Shown: positions 1-11,465, counted from the stretch's first letter. The stretch: 64,000 nt of DNA from Wurfbainia villosa (GCA_025175895.1 CM045996.1:106505179-106569178); one strand, 5' to 3'. The notes: generated by a model from the sequence alone, not told the origin. Made by a program: numbers and translations.

Positions 1-199
1 CGATTCCTTCAGCTCCCTCCGAAGTCACTGAGTGTCGCCCGACCACCCAGCTTCCTCCGGGTGTCGCTAGCCTTCAGCTCCAGCTTTAGCAATCTTCTGC
101 ACACTCGATTCAGCTCGTGAGATAACGACATGAGCTTAACTTTGTATCGTTTGCTATAATCAAAACTTAGGTTCGACTTAGGTGCCTACTGCACCAACA
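1..199 (-). repeat. Right-hand end of a D-family Sirevirus LTR (copy D2)
   Basis: This stretch matches the last 200 bases of both LTRs of D1 (20600-20800 and 28023-28222) and ends in the same CCAACA terminus at 199. The next bases are gypsy internal sequence and not the polypurine tract seen inside D1 at 20801. The edge at 199 is therefore the outer boundary of an element or solo LTR whose remainder lies left of the window. ACCCC at 200-204 would be one copy of its target duplication; the other copy is out of view. Like D1 it reads 5' to 3' on the minus strand. Confidence 0.85.
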
Positions 200-379
200 A
201 CCCCTTTGAGGCCGAGTTAGGCTACTGGGGAAACACCTACCAATTTCTCTCAATACCGAGCACACCTTTGAGACTTTATGCTAGATCTAGGGAACGACCA
301 TCATTTGGGCAAGTAAGTACCTAAGAGCCGAAAACCTTAGGAAAGCTATGGGGTGACGACTTAACTTACCATGGAACGG

Positions 380-384
380 GCATC
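380..384. repeat. Target-site duplication of A1, left copy (GCATC)
   Basis: GCATC directly precedes the A1 terminus TGTTGG at 385 and is repeated perfectly at 14996-15000 directly after the other terminus. It proves that 385-14995 entered as one unit into Gy1. Confidence 0.92.
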
Positions 385-2222
385 TGTTGGGTTTTTCCGA
401 GCCGCAAAAACCGCTTTTTGCGTTGCGGAAACCTCGGAAGCCCCGGCCACGGATCCGTGCGAAGTATAAAAATATAAAAACATGTATGTGCTTACAAAAA
501 CCCTAGATCTACCTTAGATCTAAGAGGTTAGAACATTACCCTCGTAGCGATGCCCTTCGCTTATCCCGCTCGTCCAAAAGTTCGCCGGAACTCGAGAGTG
601 TCAAGTGCACACTCCTCTATGGTATCCAGACAAGCGATAGGTGGAGAAAGAGACAAACTTGTGTGTGCTAGCACTCCTAGAAGATCTTGGCAAGATGAGG
701 TTGGGAGAGGTAGAGAGCTTGAGAGAAAAATTCCAAGGAAGAAGATGAAGTTGGAATATCTCACAAAAATAAATTTCACCATCATAACCCCTAATGGTGT
801 TGGCCAGCCACATTATGGCTTGGGAGGTTACATGCATGCATCTAACTCCCATGCCTCTTGGTCTTCCTCATGATGTGACACCAATTGACAAAGTCAATGA
901 TGATGTGGAGCATCATCATTGGCCGGCCATGCCAAGTCATCATCATGACATGGCATTTGGTCAAGTCAAACTTGACCTTTCATCTTCCCTCTCAAGTCAA
1001 GTCAAACTTGACCTCTAATCTCCCATAGTTGATCAAATCTAACCACTTGACTCAAGTCAATTTAATTTAATGAATCTCTATTCATTAATTTTAATTGATT
1101 TGATGAATCAAATATAAATTAGACTCATTCAACACTTGAATCAACTTGAGTCTAACTCAATTAGTCTAATTTGGATTACTCTTAATCCAATTTGGTTCAT
1201 CCCATGAACCTAATCCTCATGGTTCATCATATGAACCTAATCTCCATCTAATTGCTCTTATGTGTGTGACCCTATAGGTTCTTGTAACGTTGGCAATGTC
1301 CCTAAACCGATTAAGGAACATAAGCAATGAGCGGTATCTAGCAACACATCATTGCTACCCAAGTTACAAGAATGTTGAGCTCCAACATCACCTTTGTGAC
1401 TACTAATTGTGACTCTCACAATATGTGACAATGTCCCTCTATCCTTGACATCTAGATTGACCAATCGAGGCATAGACGTGTCATCCTCGGTACAATCTAA
1501 ATCTTGAACTCCAAGTAGACTCACTCTAATCAAATGAGCTCAATATCTCATATTGACTCATTTGGGCATGGCCATGCACTTCGTGGTCTCACTCTATCAA
1601 GAATATCGATGTCACTCCCGTCATATAGGAGGGATAGATCCCATCTACATCACTCACATCCCTCCGCATAATTTTTTACATACCCAGTAATCACCTTTAT
1701 AGTCCACCCATTTACGGGTGACGTTTAACGAAGCCAAAGTATGCAACTCCTTATGTAGGGAACCATGGTGACTTCAGGTCTAAGGACTAATAGTCATACT
1801 AATAGCCACATGAGAAAGTATATGACACTCATATAACGATCCACGATACTTTCTCATGGCGGGTCATTCAGTATACATTCTCCAATGCATACCCATGTGT
1901 TAACTTGATATCTCATATCTATGACTTGTGAGATCAAGTCATCTTGTTGACCTACATGCTAGTCTCTACGCATTAACATTGTCCCTGAATGTTAATACTC
2001 GACTAGGAATGATTAAGAGTAGTGTTCTCTATATCATCTCATTATCGATTCAACCAATCGATTGATAAAGATAAGAACCTACTACTCAAGGACATTATTA
2101 TATTTAGTTATATGTCACCAATACAAGTAAATATAATAACCATGCCTTTATAAATAGGAATATGATACAATAAAGTCCATACAACAATCATCACATGATT
2201 GGCTCTAGGGCTTTCACTAACA
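385..2222 (-). repeat. 3' LTR of A1
   Basis: 1838 bp, bounded by TGTTGG and CTAACA on the plus strand and nearly identical to 13157-14995. It carries the A-family end sequence also found in A2 and A3. The small open frames at 550-873 and 1258-1533 recur in the other A LTRs and are not supported as genes. Confidence 0.93.
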
Positions 2223-2231
2223 ATCTCCCAC
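2223..2231 (-). other. Polypurine tract of A1
   Basis: Reads GTGGGAGAT on the minus strand directly before the 3' LTR; it is the primer site for plus-strand DNA synthesis. The position and sequence are typical of Angela-type copia elements. Confidence 0.85.
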
Positions 2232-2239
2232 TAGCACTA

Positions 2240-2590
2240 GTGTCAATCACCGTAGTATCTAATACCCTATGACCTAGTGTGACCATCATGCTTTTTCTGT
2301 GCCAAAGCCTTGGTCAAGGGATCTGCGATGTTAGCCTCTGTGGGTACTCTGCAAATCTTCACATCTCCTCTATCGATAATCTTTCGAATGAGATGGAAGC
2401 GCCGATATACTCGGCCTCTTGTTGTAGAATCAGCAACTGTGTCCTGCCTGGAACTCTTCCAGCTCACAGCGCCACCATTCAAGCAAAACACGAACCCTGA
2501 CTATGATCTATAATCATCCTGGTCAGTTTGGAAGCTGGCATCGTTGTAACCCCTTACAGCTAGCTCCTCATCGCCTCCAAATATCAAGAA
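2240..2590 (-). pseudogene. A1 RNase H remnant
   Basis: The minus strand encodes recognisable RNase H pieces: LNGGAVSWKSS and ADSTT, then FHLIRKIIDRGDV and ADPLTKAL. The segment that should lie between ADSTT and FHLIR, which holds the AEY and CDN active-site region, is deleted. The domain cannot have worked to degrade the RNA strand of RNA-DNA hybrids during reverse transcription. Confidence 0.82.
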
Positions 2591-3835
2591 TTATTCTTTA
2601 GTCCTTCTCAAGTACTTAAGAATACTCTTGACTGCTATCCAGTGACGCTCATCTGGATCTGACTGGTATCTACTCGTCATGCTCAAAGCATACGAGACAT
2701 CAGGATGAGTACATAGCATGACGTACATGATAGATCCTATAGCAGATGCGTAAGGGATCTTATCCATGCGGTCTCTCTCCTCTCTAGAAGAGGGACTTTG
2801 AGTCTTCGAAAGACTCACACCATGTGACATCGGCAGAAGTCCTTTCTTGGAATTCTGCATGGCAAACCGAAGTAATACCGTGTCAATGTATGTACTCTGA
2901 CTTAGGCCAAGCAATCTCTTAGATCTATCTCTATAGATCTTGATGCCTAGAATACAGACTGCTTCACCTAAGTCTTTCATTGAGAAGCACGTCCCGAGCT
3001 AAGTCTTCACAGATTGTAGCGAAGGGATGTCATTCCCAATGAGCAGTATGTTATCCACATACAATACAAGGAAGACAACTGTGTTCCCATTAACCCTCTT
3101 GTAGACACAGGGTTCATCTTCATTCTTGATGAAACCAAACTGTTTGATCGCATCATCGAATCAAAGATTCCAGCTCCGAGAAGCTTGCTTTAGCCCATAA
3201 ATGGACCTTTATAGCTTGCATACCTTCCCAGTATGCTGTGGATCTACAAAACCCTCAGGTTGTGTCATGTACACATCCTCGAGCAAGTTTCCATTCAGAA
3301 ACTCAGTTTTGACATCCATCTGCCAGATCTCATAATCGTGGTATGCTGCAATAGCAAGCAAGATCCGAATGGACTTAAACATCGCCATTGGAGAAAAGGT
3401 TTCATCATAGTCAATACCATGAATTTGCTTGAAACCTTTAGCCACCAATCGGCCCTTATAGGTATGCGTAAGTCCATCCATGTCAGTCTTTCTCCTAAAG
3501 ACCCACTTACACCCAATGGGTTTGACCCCTTCAGGTGGATCAACCAAAGTCCATACTTGGTTGGTGTACATGGATTCCATCTCGGATCTCATGGCCTCTA
3601 GCCATTTCTCAGAATCTGGGCTCATCACAGCTTCCTGATAGGAGGTAGGCTCATTCTCAATGAGCATTACGTCATCATGGTCAGACAAGAGAAATGAATA
3701 TCTCTCAGGCTGACGACGTACCCTATCAGATCTGCGAAGAGGTAGGTCTACATGAACAGGTGGTTGTTCCACAACTCTTTGTGCAATAACCTCATCACCC
3801 ACAACACTTTGTGGTTCCTGTTCAACCTCCATCAA
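2591..3835 (-). pseudogene. A1 reverse transcriptase, frameshifted
   Basis: Two open pieces (3209-3835, 208 codons, and 2591-2980, 129 codons) joined by a broken stretch. The N-terminal piece has GCKWVFRRK, ARLVAKGFKQ and QMDVKTEFLNG, the last carrying the first catalytic Asp. The downstream piece has MKDLGEA.CILGIKIYRDR and SAIGSIMYVM. The catalytic YVDD box at 3050-3061 reads YVDN, a loss of one of the paired aspartates. In an active element this enzyme copies element RNA into DNA inside the gag particle. Confidence 0.88.
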
Positions 3836-4990
3836 GGCCTCAGTGCTATGGTCCTTATCTTGAATTTCTTCAAGATCGAAGGTACTCCCACTAGTTTTTC
3901 TAGAAACAAAATCCCTTTCTAGAAAAACTCCCGGTCTTTACCACAAACACTTTGTCTTGGTTGGGAATGTAAAGTAATATCCCTTTGTATCCTTGGGATA
4001 TCAACAAAATAGCACCTATCGGATTTGGGTCCCGGTTTGTGCGAGACTTGGCGTCGAGCGTAAGCCTCACAACCCCAAATCCTCATGAAAGACATCATGG
4101 GATTTCTCTCTGTCCATATCATTATATGGTGTCTTTATCACGGCCTTGGATGGTACGGTTAAGGGTAAAGGCTGTGTCTAGAGCATATCCCCAAAGGATA
4201 TAGGAAGATCTGTGTGACTCATCATAGATCGTACCATATCCAATAAGTACGATTCCTCCTTTCGGATACACCATTCCCTTTGTGGTGTTCCAGGAGGAGT
4301 GAGTTGGGATAGAATCCCACACTCAGCTAGATAGTCACGAAACTCATGGCTAAGGTATTCACCACCTCGATCTGATCGAAGTATCTTAATACTCTTGCCA
4401 AGCTAGTTTTGTACTTCATTCTTGAATTCTTTGAACTTTTAAAAGGATTCTGATTTGTGTGTCATGAGATAACCATATCTACTGAAGTCATCAGTAAATG
4501 TAATGAAGTACCTGTAACCACCTCTAGCAGCAACATTGAAAGGACCACATACATCACTATGTATAAGTCCTAACAAATCTGTTGCTCTTTCGCTGTGTCC
4601 ACTAAAGGGAGTCTGGGTCATCTTGCCTAAAAGGCAAGACTCGCATGTCTCATATGATTCAAAATCAAATGAGTCTAGCAGCCCATCCTTATGGAGCTGA
4701 GATAAGCGACTCTCATTTATGTGACCTAAGAGACAATGCCAGAGATAGGTTTGGTTCAACTCATTTGACTTGAACCTCTTGGTACTTATGTTATAGATAG
4801 GGCTCTCTAAGTCTAGAAAGTAGAGTCCGTTCATTAGAGGTGCACTACAATAGAACATATCATTTAAATAAACTGAACAACATTTGTTCTTTATTATAAA
4901 TGAAAAACCTTTCTTGTCCAAACAAGAAACTGAAATGATGTTCTTAGTTAAGGCAGACACATAACAACATTCATCTAATTCTAGTACAAG
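3836..4990 (-). pseudogene. A1 integrase, frameshifted
   Basis: The best open piece is 4439-4960. It holds the zinc-binding region, with WHCLLGHIN supplying the His pair and CESCLLGKM the Cys pair, and the first catalytic Asp in LIHSDVCGPF. The second Asp is in RSDRGGEYLS near 4365. The catalytic Glu in the SERRN box is out of frame because of an extra G in a G-run near 4270. A third piece at 3919-4122 holds the C-terminal part. The family inserts the DNA copy into the genome and makes 5-bp duplications such as those seen here. Confidence 0.85.
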
Positions 4991-5270
4991 CCCGGAGGCG
5001 AGAGATAGATCATAAGTTCCTCTGACATGGCAGTGACCCTTGCTCCATTGCCTACTCGTAGGTCCACCTGCCCTTTGTCAATGCCCTGCTATTTCTCTGC
5101 GCCTGCACATTGGTAAAAATGTGAGATGCACATCCGGTATCTAATACCCATGATGAAGAAATAGATAGATTGACTTCTATAACATTTATACCTGAAGTAG
5201 AAGTCTCACTTCTCTTCTTCTTAAGATCTTCCAGGTATGCCTTGCGATTCGCTTCCGGTGTCACCTTCCT
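4991..5270 (-). pseudogene. A1 aspartic protease remnant
   Basis: An open piece at 5052-5264 carries WVLDTGCASHIF, the copia protease active site (DTG) with its usual SHI follow-on. It sits between gag and integrase as expected. The frame is lost after about 70 residues. The enzyme would cut the gag-pol polyprotein. Confidence 0.82.
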
Positions 5271-5808
5271 TGCGTAGCAAGCCCCTTCCTTAGCTACCCC
5301 TCCTTTGGGTTTAAGTTCTTTGCCTTTGCCCTTGGCTTGGGACTTTCCCTTACCTTTAGGCTTGCCCTTGCCTTTCTTCTTGCACCATCAAAATGGTGTC
5401 AGTTACCCTTCTTAAGGTTAAGCTCGTGATTCTCAACATCTTTGAGCATTTCGATGGCTTATCAATTTCATTCATGTTATAATTCATGACAAATTGATTG
5501 AAGGCTTATGCTTGGGTGCACAAGATCGGGTCGATGGCGACTCTTGGCCAAGTGGGAATCCCAGCCTTTGTAGGTTTTCTACGTACCCAATCATCTTGAG
5601 TACATATGTACCTACGGGGGTCCCTTCTTGCATCTTGGACCCAAATAATGCCTTAGAGACTTCATATCTCTCATGCCTAGCTTGTCCTTGATATAGTTGA
5701 CGAAGATGTCCAACCATATCATAAGCATTCATGAACTCATGTTGCTTCTAAAGCTCAGAGTTCATGGTCGCGAGCATTAGACATGACACATCTAATGCAT
5801 CATCTTGA
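5271..5808 (-). pseudogene. A1 gag, 3' portion downstream of the B insertion
   Basis: On the minus strand, residues around 5740-5808 continue the gag reading interrupted by B (DALDVSCLMLATMNSEL), then YEVSKALFGSKMQEGTPVG at 5484-5732. This is the conserved Angela-type capsid region that assembles the particle. Downstream, 5271-5400 encodes a Lys/Gly-rich tail. A clear CCHC zinc knuckle was not found, and stops and shifts break the frame. Confidence 0.78.
5804..5808. repeat. Target-site duplication of B, left copy (CTTGA)
   Basis: CTTGA precedes the B terminus TGTTAG at 5809. The matching bases after the right LTR (11261-11265) are GTTGA, four of five identical. Removing B and one copy restores the A1 gag reading frame across the site. 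Confidence 0.78.
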
Positions 5809-6927
5809 TGTTAGGGCAATCTCTTGCCGTGATATGGTTTTGATGGTGTGGCAAAGGGTTTAAGTTAGTTTGATATGTTGATGTGATATGTGCGTTGAAG
5901 TCGTGCAGGACTTAGTAATTCGCACATGGAGCCGTGGCGAGTTTCACATCTCATGACTCGTGCCTTGAGTCGGTGAAGGATAGCTTTGCGGAAGCCGTGC
6001 GCTTGGAGCATCCGAGGGACCGCCGGACGAGAAGCTTGGAGTGAAGCCGGAGGAAGTAGACTTCGAGGCAAGAGACGCGAAGGAGCATTGCGAGCCATGC
6101 GCTGATCTTCGAGGCGTGGCGAGAACGCGAAGAACTTGGCGAGGGACTCAGAAATGAGTGGCGATTGTAACCCGGGAAGGGTAGTTCTTAGGTGAAACTT
6201 GGCCATTTGGCCAAGTGTCGGATGGGTTTTCCGACACGGTCATTGCCATGTCATGTCGATCGCTCGAGTCGAGTGAGTTCGACCGTATGGTATCGATCGG
6301 ATTGTGGCGGTGATCGGTGATAGATAAGGGTTGACCCGCATAACCGTTCGTAGCCGGTAGGCGGTCGACTGAGTCGTGATCGTGATGGACCTCATCGATC
6401 GCCAAGAGTTCCATTGGACTACAACGGTCGGGATCCGACATGTTCGGAGGCCGTTGTAGTGACGACGTCCGCCAAGCGTGATCGTGATGGCGCAAAGCAG
6501 AAAGAAGTTAGCCCTCTCTATAAAAAGAGAGGGTGTAAGCCTTTGAGAGGCTAATGCTCATACTCCAAACAATCTTCCTAGTGCCCCACAAGCTCTAAAC
6601 TCTTCTTACTTGTCTTTACTTCAATCCTATTGTAAGAAGAGTGATCTTGGTTGTAAAGGTTACCTCCACCTAGCTTTGTGCAAAGGAGAGACCGATAGTG
6701 ATTGGTTTTGGCGGAGTGATTCACCGTGGACGAATCGGACCGTGGATTAGCGGCGTAGCCGTGAACCACGTTATATCTCGGTGTTTGTATTGCTTGTTTA
6801 TATTTTGCTTGTCTTTACTTATAGTTGTATATTCCGCTTGCGCTAACGATTTGTAGACGAGCAATTTACGACGTCCAACGTACGAGGGCTATTCACCACC
6901 CCCCTCTAGCGCCTATCGATCCCTACA
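5809..6927 (+). repeat. 5' LTR of B
   Basis: 1119 bp from TGTTAG to CTACA. Outside a GC-rich block at about 6040-6500 it is almost identical to the 3' LTR at 10090-11260. Inside that block the two copies differ by many short indels. A TATA box lies at 6518-6527. Confidence 0.92.
6513..6532 (+). promoter_or_regulatory. Core promoter (TATA) of the B 5' LTR
   Basis: CTATAAAAAG sits inside a short inverted repeat, CCCTCTC...GAGAGGG, and is preserved in the 3' LTR at 10844-10863. Transcription would start about 30 bases downstream. Confidence 0.7.
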
Positions 6928-6929
6928 AG

Positions 6930-6942
6930 TGGTATCAGAGCC
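6930..6942 (+). other. Primer-binding site of B
   Basis: TGGTATCAGAGCC, complementary to the 3' end of initiator methionine tRNA, lies two bases after the 5' LTR. It is the start point of minus-strand DNA synthesis. Confidence 0.92.
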
Positions 6943-6990
6943 AGGTTGCTTGTCACCGGACTAACCGCCGCAACAAGCCCTACATCAAAA

Positions 6991-8717
6991 ATGGCCGGCT
7001 CCAACATCCATCCTCCGAAGTTTGAAGGAGAATTCGCTTGGTGGAAGAAGCGAATGGAGGTATTTTTCGAAACGGATTTTGATATAATGATTACAATGGA
7101 ATCCGGTTTCGTTTTGCCTAGGGATGAAGAAGGGAAGCCAATAGAGAAATCTAGGTGGACCAAGAGGCAAAGAGAGGAGCACCTTGCAAACTCCAAAGCC
7201 AAGCACCATCTCTACAATGTGCTCCCTCAACAAGAGATCAACCGAATAGGAGAATGCCTAAGCGCCAAGGAGATGTGGGAGAAGCTAATTGAGCTTCATG
7301 AAGGCACATCCGAGGCAAAGCTAGCAAGGAGAGATCTCCTCCACTCCCAACTATCCAACATCAAATTAGAAAAGGGAGAAAAGGTAATTTCTTTGCATTC
7401 TAGATTCAAAGAAATTTTAAATGGACTAACAAGTGTAGGTGAGAAGCTATCAAACCGGGATATGGTAATGAAGGCCATAGATGCCTTTCCCCAGTCCTCA
7501 AAGTGGAGCTCCATGGTGGACTCATTCTATATCTCAAAGAATTTAGAAGTGAGCACCTTGGAGGAGTTCTTCTCAACAATGGAACTCCACGAAACTAGGC
7601 TTGAGGGAATACAAGAGGAGCCTAAAATTCAACCCTCAAGAGGAGTAGCACTATTGGCAAGTAAGGGGAAGAAGAAGATGGAAATCACCTCCTCCTCTGA
7701 TGACGAAGCATCTTCCTCCTCCTCCATGGATAGCACCGAAGAAGCCTACATGGTAAGGAGGGTAAGACGTGCATTTAAGAATTTTAGATTTGATAAATCT
7801 AATGATAGGAATAGAAGACCAAGGGGGAAGGTCATATGCTATAATTGCCAAGGAGAGGGACACATAAGGGACAATTGTCCTCTCCTAAACAAGAGCAAGG
7901 AAGAAAGGAAAAAGAAAGAAGAAAGGAAGAAGAAGAAGGGGAGAAGAGAAAGGAAGAAGAAAAGAAGGCAAAAGAAAAGGGGAAGGCCAAAGCATTCAAG
8001 GCCAAGACATGGGATGATCCTTCCTCATCCTCCTCCTCATCATCGGATGAGGAGAATGCCTTTGTCACCAATTTGGCCTTGATGGCCTTTGATGACTTGG
8101 ATTGCTCTTCATCCGAAAATGAAAGATCAAGCTCAAGTGGGGAAAGCTCAAGTGAAGGGGGAGCCTCCACATCCTCATCATCCGAAGAAGAAGAGGACAT
8201 GGAAACTATGGTAACAAATCTAACCCCTAAGAAAATAGTTTCCATGGTTTCTAGCTTAACTAAGGATTTATTTAGGGCAAAGAAGAAAAATAAATGCATG
8301 CTTGAACAAATTAAGGACCTAGAAAACAAATTAGAAAAGGCATGCTTAAATGATAATATTTCTTCTAGCTTAGATGATGCATGCTCACATGATTATATGC
8401 ATTTAAATGTTAATGATGCATGCATAGAGGAAAATAGGGCATTAAGGAAAAAGGTAGATTACTTAACCAAAGCCCTAGAGAAATTCACTATTGGCTCCAA
8501 CACATTGAACATGATCTTAGGGAGCCAAAGAGCTAGCTTCAACAAAAAGGGCCTAGGCTACAAGGAAAAGAAAAATGAAAAAGCCTACAAATGTCTTATA
8601 GCTAGGGGACAAGATAAAAAGAAAGCAATAGCTAGAAAATGGATCCCCAAGGAGTATTTAGTGGACCCAATAGGAAAGAATCTATTTTGGGTTCCAAAAT
8701 CCATCCTTAAGGGTTAG
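6991..8717 (+). pseudogene. B gag (Sirevirus-type), one frameshift
   Basis: The chosen start at 6991 gives MAGSNIHPPKFEGEFAWW, which aligns with the gag starts of C and D1; the upstream in-frame Met at 6946 overlaps the region just after the primer site. The N-terminal 290 residues are the capsid-like domain (WWKKRMEVFFE, ELHEGTSEAK, DAFPQSSKW). A zinc knuckle CYNCQGEGHIRDNC follows at about 7837-7878. Next comes a Lys/Glu/Arg-rich purine tract (7890-8000) in which the frame shifts by -1, then Ser/Glu-rich acidic stretches, a coiled coil (about 8270-8480) and the C-terminal box KEYLVDP...FWVPKS. Both frames stay open on either side of the shift. Total length would be about 575 residues. Confidence 0.83.
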
Positions 8718-10075
8718 AATAACCCTAGGGTAGTCAACCATATGAACTTGACCTATATTACATTTTGGTTGACTTAGGATGACGGGACAACATTTTTTAG
8801 ATAGTGTTGGGTGATGATAACGTGCCCATAAATAGGTAATAATGCTTAAATCATGATTATTGATGTAATTCCTATGTATGTCTTAAATCATGATTTATGA
8901 TTTTGAAATTTGGCACGTTATCACTAGAAACAGGTTTAAATCATGCTTTAGGTGATAATTTGTTTATTATCATCATATAATACCTAATGCATGACTATAA
9001 TTTGATGAAAACATGTATTTCATGATCATAATGTAGAATTAATTGATATATGTCATTATGATCATGTAGGATGTTAGGTTGATACTTAACCATGATAGAA
9101 TTGCATGAATATATGGGTTAAGTATATACAAATATCCCCTAGGATACATCTCACACTCACTATAGGCTAACTTGATTGCAAACTTAGCATGGGTGAGATA
9201 TTAGGATGATACAAATGTCCACTAATGCCTATGGCATTTAGATGGTCATTTAAAGTATCAAAATAGCAATAATAGACCAATCATGGGGAAGGCTTATGTT
9301 TAATTCATAGACATATTGCCCAAAGATCATGGTTGGATATTTCATATGTTTTCAAAACAATTTCTTACCTTAAAATACATGTATTCATGTTTTGAAACAA
9401 TTGGATGCAAAACTAGGTAGCTAACTTGATACTAGAATGATCAAAAACCTAGTGGTTTTTAGAGCTTTTGGATTTTTGGCAAAAACAAGAAAATATAATG
9501 AGTTTTCATGAAAAACTATTTTTCCTTGATAGATATACTTAAAAGAAATATGTTCCCCAAATTTCATGATTTTTAGAATTTTCTGGAATTTATAATGCAT
9601 TTCTGAAATTCGTCCAGAAAATCAGAAATTTAGATTCCTTTGTGCCAGTCGACTGCCATACTGATAGCAGTCGACTGGTGGCCTGTAAATCAGAATATTG
9701 AAGGCCGAATTCAGTTTGTAAACCTACAACAAGTGGTAGAAATATACTTAATGCCATCAACAAGTGGTACCCAACTTTAAATCAACTTGTCATATTTTTC
9801 CTCCATTATACTTGATGCCATGAGCTTATAACTTAGTGTTAATCTTTTTGATGGTGTCAAAGGGGGAGAAATAATTATGTTTAAGTTAATCACTTTAGGG
9901 GGAGAAATATATTGTAGGGGGAGAAATATATGATAAGGGGAGAAAATTTGCATGGAGAGTTTCATGGATTAAGGGGGAGTTGCATGTTGTTATATCATGT
10001 TTATCTTTACATGCTTTCTTACCTTAGAACTTATATCAAATGTTTTTACCTAACTTAAACGGATTGCCACACATC
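8718..10075 (+). other. B noncoding region with repeated polypurine tracts
   Basis: AT-rich stretch where an autonomous Sirevirus would carry pol; no pol-like reading was seen in any frame. Five extra G-rich tracts (AGGGGGAGAA-like) lie at 9861-9870, 9897-9906, 9916-9925, 9935-9946 and 9971-9979, ahead of the true tract. Multiple polypurine tracts are a known hallmark of Sireviruses. Two GTCGAC palindromes occur at about 9649-9678. Confidence 0.8.
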
Positions 10076-10089
10076 AAAAAGGGGGAGAT
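10076..10089 (+). other. Polypurine tract of B
   Basis: AAAAAGGGGGAGAT directly before the 3' LTR start TGTTAG. It is identical to the minus-strand tract of D1 at 20801-20814. Confidence 0.92.
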
Positions 10090-11260
10090 TGTTAGGGCAA
10101 TCTCTTGCCGTGATATGGTTTTGATGGTGTGGCAAAGGGTTTAAGTTAGTTTGATATGTTGATGTGATATGTGCGTTGAAGTCGTGCAGGACTTAGTAAT
10201 TCGCACATGGAGCCGTGGCGAGTTTCACATCTCATGACTCGTGCCTTGAGTCGGTGAAGGATAGCTTTGCGGAAGCCGTGCGCTTGGAGCATCCGAGGGA
10301 CCGTCGGACGAGAAGCTTGGAGTGAAGCCGGAGGAAGTAGACTTCGAGGCAAGAGACGCGAAGGAGCATTGCAGAGCCGTGCGCCTGATGCTGCCGAGGG
10401 ACGTGGCCGAGAACGAAGAGAACTTCGAAGGCGAGGGACTCCGAGAAATGAGAGTGAGCGATTGTAACCCGGGAAGGGTAGCTCTTAGGTGAAACTTGGC
10501 CATTTGGCCAAGTGTCGGATGGGTTTTCGACACCGCCGATCATTGCCATGTCATGGCCGATCGCTCCGAGTCGAGTGAGTTCGACCGTATACGATCGGCC
10601 GGATTGTGGCGGCGATCGAAGGCAGCGATCGGTGATAGATAAGGGTTCGACCATGAACCGTTCGTAGCCGATCGGGCGATCGACTTACGAGTCGGGCCGA
10701 TCGGCCCGATGGACCTCATCAGTCGACTGCCCACAGTTCCGTTGGACTACAATGGTCGGGATCCGACGTGTTCAGAGGCCGTTGTAGATGGCAATGATCG
10801 CCAAGGGCGCAATGGTCGATGGCTGCAAACGGGAAGAAGTTAGCCCTCTCTATAAAAAGAGAGGGTGTAAGCCTTTGAGAGGCTAATGCTCATACTCCAA
10901 ACAATCTTCCTAGTGCCCCACAAGCTCTAAACTCTTCTTACTTGTCTTTACTTCAATACTATTGTAAGAAGAGTGATCTTGGTTGTAAAGGTTACCTCCA
11001 CCTAGCTTTGTGCAAAGGAGAGACCGATAGTGATTGGTTTTGGCGGAGTGATTCACCGTGGACGAATCGGACCGTGGATTAGCGGCGTAGCCGTGAACCA
11101 CGTTATATCTCGGTGTTTGTATTGCTTGTTTATATTTTGCTTGTCTTTACTTATAGTTGTATATTCCGCTTGCGCTAACGTTTTGTAGACGAGCAATTTA
11201 CGACGTCCAACGTACGAGGGCTATTCACCCCCCTCTAGCCGGCCATATCGATCCCCTACA
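10090..11260 (+). repeat. 3' LTR of B
   Basis: 1171 bp from TGTTAG to CTACA, 52 bp longer than the 5' copy. The extra length falls almost wholly in the GC-rich block 10330-10800, where short segments present here are missing from 6040-6480. A TATA box is at 10851-10858. Confidence 0.92.
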
Positions 11261-11465
11261 GTTGATGCTTCTTGTAAGAATCTTTGTCAGCTCGCGAGGC
11301 ACTGGAAGGAGGTGCCTCCGGAATGGGCTGCTCCAGGACATACAGCTTCCTTTCTTGGGTGAGAACAATTCTCAGGTTCCTATACCAGTCCAGGAAATTC
11401 GCTCCATTGAGCTTGTCCTTCTCAAGGACAGAATGCAGAGAGAGAGTGTTCGTGTTTGTCGACAT
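11261..11465 (-). pseudogene. A1 gag, 5' portion upstream of the B insertion
   Basis: The minus strand starts MSTNTNTLSLHSVLEKDKL at 11465 and continues NFLDWYRNLRIVLTQE, the typical N terminus of Angela-type gag. The frame is open up to the B insertion and resumes at 5808. The ATG is the first after the long leader and matches the gag starts of F1 and F2. Confidence 0.87.

Larger units (their letters stand above)
5809..11260 (+). mobile_element. Gag-only Sirevirus-type retrotransposon B, nested in A1 gag
   Basis: Plus-strand element of 5452 bp: 5' LTR 5809-6927, primer site 6930-6942, gag 6991-8717, noncoding 8718-10075, polypurine tract 10076-10089, 3' LTR 10090-11260. No protease, integrase, RT or RNase H motif is present in any frame between gag and the 3' LTR. 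Gag and the several G-rich tracts before the 3' LTR match the Sirevirus lineage. It is best read as a non-autonomous family that supplies its own capsid and borrows pol. C has the same plan. Confidence 0.88.

Noticed and set aside
550..873. 107-codon open frame, repeated at 13322-13645
   Set aside because: It lies inside A-family LTRs, has no domain, and its repetition follows the LTR copy number.
6930..6942. tRNA-like sequence at primer sites
   Set aside because: Only the 13-base complement of the initiator tRNA 3' end is present at each site; there is no cloverleaf gene.
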